In this document: piece by piece, positions 8,432 through 10,487 of the stretch
Layout of the letters: each line of letters begins with the position of its first letter
How positions within the stretch are numbered: the first letter of the stretch is position 1
Assembly: GCA_014763905.1 (NCBI GenBank)
Contig: JACXUN010000033.1
Span: forward strand, 1-10,487
DNA: 10,487 bases
Direction: 5' to 3'
Origin: Campylobacterales bacterium
GTDB taxonomy: Bacteria; Campylobacterota; Campylobacteria; Campylobacterales; Sulfurovaceae
Program-made: the position numbers and the translations under genes
The notes under the pieces: generated by a model
The model's input: the letters and a program-made list of their open reading frames with translations, nothing else
Told to the model about the DNA's origin: nothing
The model's database searches: none

Positions 8432-8462
8432 TATTAATTCATAGAGGCAAGCAAAAAAAGTT

Positions 8463-9512
8463 TTATTCGTCGCCGCTTTCAATATCATCACTATCCATTG
8501 TTAACATATTAGTCAATCCCAATGCCTCTTTGACTTTATCTTCGATCTCTTTATAGAGAGCCGGCTCCTCTTTGAGTTTGACTTTGACATTCTCTTTTCC
8601 TTGACCTAGCTTATGTTCACCATAACTAAACCAAGCTCCGGATTTATCGATAATATCAAGCTTGACCCCATAGTCGACCAATTCACCCTCTTTGGAGATT
8701 CCCTCTCCGAACATAATGTCAAACTCCGCTTGTCTAAACGGTGGAGCCACTTTATTTTTAATTACCTTGGCTTTGACTCGGTTTCCGATTTGTGATTCAC
8801 CCTGTTTGAGGGTTGCGATACGGCGTACATCGATTCGTACCGATGCGTAGAATTTGAGCGCATTTCCACCAGTAGTGGTCTCCGGGCTTCCATATCCCAT
8901 CATACCAATTTTCATACGAATCTGGTTGATAAAAATAACGGTAGTATGGGTTTTGTGCAGGATACCGGTAACCTTTCTGAGTGCTTTACTCATGAGACGG
9001 GCTTGGAGTCCTACCTGCTGATCGATCATTTCACCTTCAATCTCCGCTTTTGGTGTCAATGCCGCAACTGAGTCAACGACGATTACATCTACGGCTCCAG
9101 AACGCGCCAATGTCTCTAAGACATCCAGAGCCTGCTCTCCAAAATCGGGTTGAGAGACCAAAAGGTTTTCAACATCAACCCCCAGATTTTTCGCATACAA
9201 GACATCCAAAGCGTGTTCTGCATCGATAAAAGCACACACTTTACCGTCTGCCTGAGCCGAAGCGGTGATTTGTAAAGCCAATGTCGTTTTACCTGAACTT
9301 TCCGGTCCATAAACTTCAATAACCCGCCCAATCGGCACACCGCCGATTCCTAAAGCCATATCCAAACCCAATGAACCGGTGCTTATCGCTTCAATCGGTT
9401 CAATCTCTTTATCACCTAGACGTACGATGGTGCCTTTGCCAAAAGTTTTATCAATCTGTTTCATAGCCATCTCTAGGGCTTTTTGTCTGTTTGCATCCAT
9501 ATTTTCTGACAT
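8463..9512 (-). CDS. recA: Recombinase RecA
   Basis: RecA forms ATP-dependent filaments on single-stranded DNA and performs homologous pairing and strand exchange. The 349-aa protein is complete: Walker A GPESSGKT (69-76), catalytic E99 in DAEH, Walker B VIVVD (143-147), loop L1 around [17 protein letters not shown] (159-175), and Q197 in [10 protein letters not shown] as the ATP-sensing residue. Loop L2 reads [16 protein letters not shown], one residue longer than E. coli (KIGVMFGNPETTTGG), a form I recall from Helicobacter and relatives. The C-terminus is acidic ([11 protein letters not shown]), as in other RecA proteins. I chose the ATG at 9510-9512 because AAGGA precedes it by 7 nt; an in-frame ATG at 9608 would add 32 residues encoded by the promoter region, and the ATG at 9500 lacks a ribosome site. 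Confidence 0.97.
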   Translation of the reverse strand: MSENMDANRQKALEMAMKQIDKTFGKGTIVRLGDKEIEPIEAISTGSLGLDMALGIGGVPIGRVIEVYGPESSGKTTLALQITASAQADGKVCAFIDAEHALDVLYAKNLGVDVENLLVSQPDFGEQALDVLETLARSGAVDVIVVDSVAALTPKAEIEGEMIDQQVGLQARLMSKALRKVTGILHKTHTTVIFINQIRMKIGMMGYGSPETTTGGNALKFYASVRIDVRRIATLKQGESQIGNRVKAKVIKNKVAPPFRQAEFDIMFGEGISKEGELVDYGVKLDIIDKSGAWFSYGEHKLGQGKENVKVKLKEEPALYKEIEDKVKEALGLTNMLTMDSDDIESGDE

Positions 9513-9556
9513 CCTTAAATCCTTGAAATAACCCGTGTGGAATGCAGGTTCTTGTA

Positions 9557-9565
9557 ATCTTATCA
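9557..9565 (-). promoter_or_regulatory. Putative recA promoter (extended -10)
   Basis: Read on the minus strand, TGATAAGAT is an extended -10 (TG-N-TAAGAT). The predicted start is near 9550, with a leader of about 38 nt. No -35 lies at the right distance: TTGCCA is 23 bp upstream and a perfect TTGACA is farther still, inside the dyad at 9600-9618. No E. coli-type LexA box (CTG-N10-CAG) is present, in line with the lack of LexA in most Campylobacterota. Confidence 0.4.
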
Positions 9566-9599
9566 CTATTTTAGTAGTTTTTTGATGGCAAGCCCTAAA

Positions 9600-9618
9600 A
9601 TATGTCAAATTGTCATAT
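9600..9618. promoter_or_regulatory. 19-bp near-perfect palindrome between the aas-like gene and recA
   Basis: ATATGTCAAATTGTCATAT is a dyad with 8 of 9 base pairs matched around a central A. It lies 14 bp after the stop of the acyl-ACP synthetase gene and about 59 bp upstream (centre) of the predicted recA transcription start. That is a suitable distance for an upstream regulator site. Length and symmetry resemble operators of dimeric helix-turn-helix proteins, but I cannot assign a family. It is not followed by a T-run, so it does not look like a terminator. Confidence 0.35.
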
Positions 9619-9632
9619 AATTCAACTTTTTG

Positions 9633-10487
9633 TTAGCTGTTGCTTAATTCAAGAGCCAATTTTTTCGCCCCTTTAAAATCTGCTTTCCCCGTCCCCAATT
9701 TCGGGATACTCTCCACCTTGAAATAGTCACTCGGGACAAAGAGCGGATTCATACCGAGATTTTTTACTTCTTCTTTGAGCTCCTCAGGCTCTTTTTTCCC
9801 CTCTAGTAACAAGATAATTTTTTCACCTTTTTTATCATCAGGAATGGCGGTAACCGCGATTTGACTCTCTTCATCGATCAGTTTACTGATTTCCTGTTCG
9901 ATCAATCCCAAACTCACCATCTCGCCGCCGAGTTTGGCGAAACGGCTGTAGCGATCGACGATGGTGAGGAAGCCGTCCTCATCGAGGTAGCCTTTATCCC
10001 CCGTAATGTACCAGCGAATCCCATCGATCTCGCGAATCACCGAGCGGGTTTTTGCTTCATCGCCGAGGTAGCCTTTCATCACCTGCGTTCCGCCGATGAG
10101 TATCATCCCCGCTTCACCTATCGGCAGCGGTTCAAAACTCTCCGGATCAGCTATCATAAAACTGCTGCCTGGTACGGCTAATCCGACGGTACCGAATTTA
10201 TTGCCCTGCTGAATCACATACTCATCTGGTATCAGGGCATCGTGGATATTACAACTTGCAACCGGTGTTGTTTCGGTGGTTCCGTAGCCTTCGTAGATGG
10301 TTTTGCCGAAACGCTTTTTGAAGAGTTCACGAATCTCTAACGGGAGTTTTTCGGCTCCGGCGACGACCATGCGGAGCTTGTCAAACATCAGCGGATGGAT
10401 TTTTTTGTTTCTCGCATAGAGCCTAAAAAAGGTTGCCGTCGCAAAAAGGAAAGTGGCATCATATTTCGCAGACAACTTCGCGATACT
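9633..10487 (-). CDS. aas: Aas-like acyl-ACP synthetase, C-terminal part (cut by window edge)
   Basis: The frame stays open to the right edge, so the visible 284 residues are the C-terminal part of a longer protein; the internal TTG at 10475 is not a real start. It belongs to the AMP-forming adenylate (ANL) superfamily: VVAGAEKLP, then EGYGTTETTP (A5-like motif), WYITGD with the ATP-ribose Asp, GYLDEDGFLTIVDRYSRFAKLGG hinge region, and the C-terminal catalytic Lys in GTGKADF. RFAKLGGEMVSL closely matches the C-terminal half of E. coli Aas, which uses acyl-ACP to re-acylate 2-acyl-glycerophosphoethanolamine. The N-terminal part, probably an acyltransferase and possibly an MFS lysophospholipid transporter, lies outside the window. 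A stand-alone long-chain acyl-CoA/ACP ligase is the alternative. It is on the recA strand, separated from recA by 120 bp. Confidence 0.8.
   Translation of the reverse strand, partial: SIAKLSAKYDATFLFATATFFRLYARNKKIHPLMFDKLRMVVAGAEKLPLEIRELFKKRFGKTIYEGYGTTETTPVASCNIHDALIPDEYVIQQGNKFGTVGLAVPGSSFMIADPESFEPLPIGEAGMILIGGTQVMKGYLGDEAKTRSVIREIDGIRWYITGDKGYLDEDGFLTIVDRYSRFAKLGGEMVSLGLIEQEISKLIDEESQIAVTAIPDDKKGEKIILLLEGKKEPEELKEEVKNLGMNPLFVPSDYFKVESIPKLGTGKADFKGAKKLALELSNS

Noticed and set aside
8443..8465. Run of seven T (minus strand) after the recA stop as an intrinsic terminator
   Set aside because: No G/C stem precedes the run.
9513..9608. 32-residue N-terminal extension of RecA from the ATG at 9608
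   Set aside because: It spans the putative promoter, lacks a ribosome site and is absent from known RecA proteins; the ATG at 9512 has AAGGA at 7 nt.

Overview
The window looks like a chromosomal core region of a Campylobacterota (epsilonproteobacterial) bacterium, probably from the free-living Sulfurimonas/Sulfuricurvum/Sulfurovum side of the phylum. This rests on four points: the short epsilonproteobacterial form of BioB (the N-terminus IFLCAINNV before the radical-SAM cysteines, about 282 aa), the RecA loop L2 reading [12 protein letters not shown], the recA-eno-small coiled-coil membrane protein order, and promoters that have an extended -10 but no obvious -35. From memory, topA/bioB and recA/eno are also neighbours in Campylobacter jejuni. 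I could not run any search, so the genus is an inference.

Layout, left to right. A single plus-strand gene (165-995) encodes a membrane-anchored LysM protein. It converges, with 3 bp between the stop codons, on a minus-strand gene (999-1898) for an unrecognised membrane protein with a cysteine-containing soluble domain. A 149-bp divergent intergenic region separates that gene from a tightly packed plus-strand cluster: topA (2048-4276), a YfcE/MJ0936-type metallophosphoesterase (4269-4784), bioB (4809-5657) and a Kef/CPA2-type cation:proton antiporter without a regulatory domain (5650-6804). Two of the three junctions are 8-nt stop/start overlaps. The third, before bioB, carries an apparent near-leaderless internal promoter.

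The right part is all on the minus strand and is read right to left. The C-terminal half of an Aas-like acyl-ACP synthetase (9633-10487) is cut by the window edge. It is followed by a 120-bp intergenic region with a 19-bp dyad and a putative recA promoter, then recA (8463-9512), eno (7120-8391, with its own putative promoter) and a small FtsB/DivIC-like protein (6846-7115) that starts 4 nt after the enolase stop.

These genes are mostly housekeeping: DNA topology, recombination, glycolysis/gluconeogenesis, biotin synthesis, phospholipid repair and probably cell division. There is no rRNA, tRNA, CRISPR array, transposase, phage or toxin-antitoxin gene, and I see no defence island. The least explained items are the 299-aa membrane protein, the antiporter with an atypical acidic residue at the expected ion-binding position, and the dyad upstream of recA. 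No stretch longer than 300 bases lacks a gene; the longest is the 164-bp left edge.
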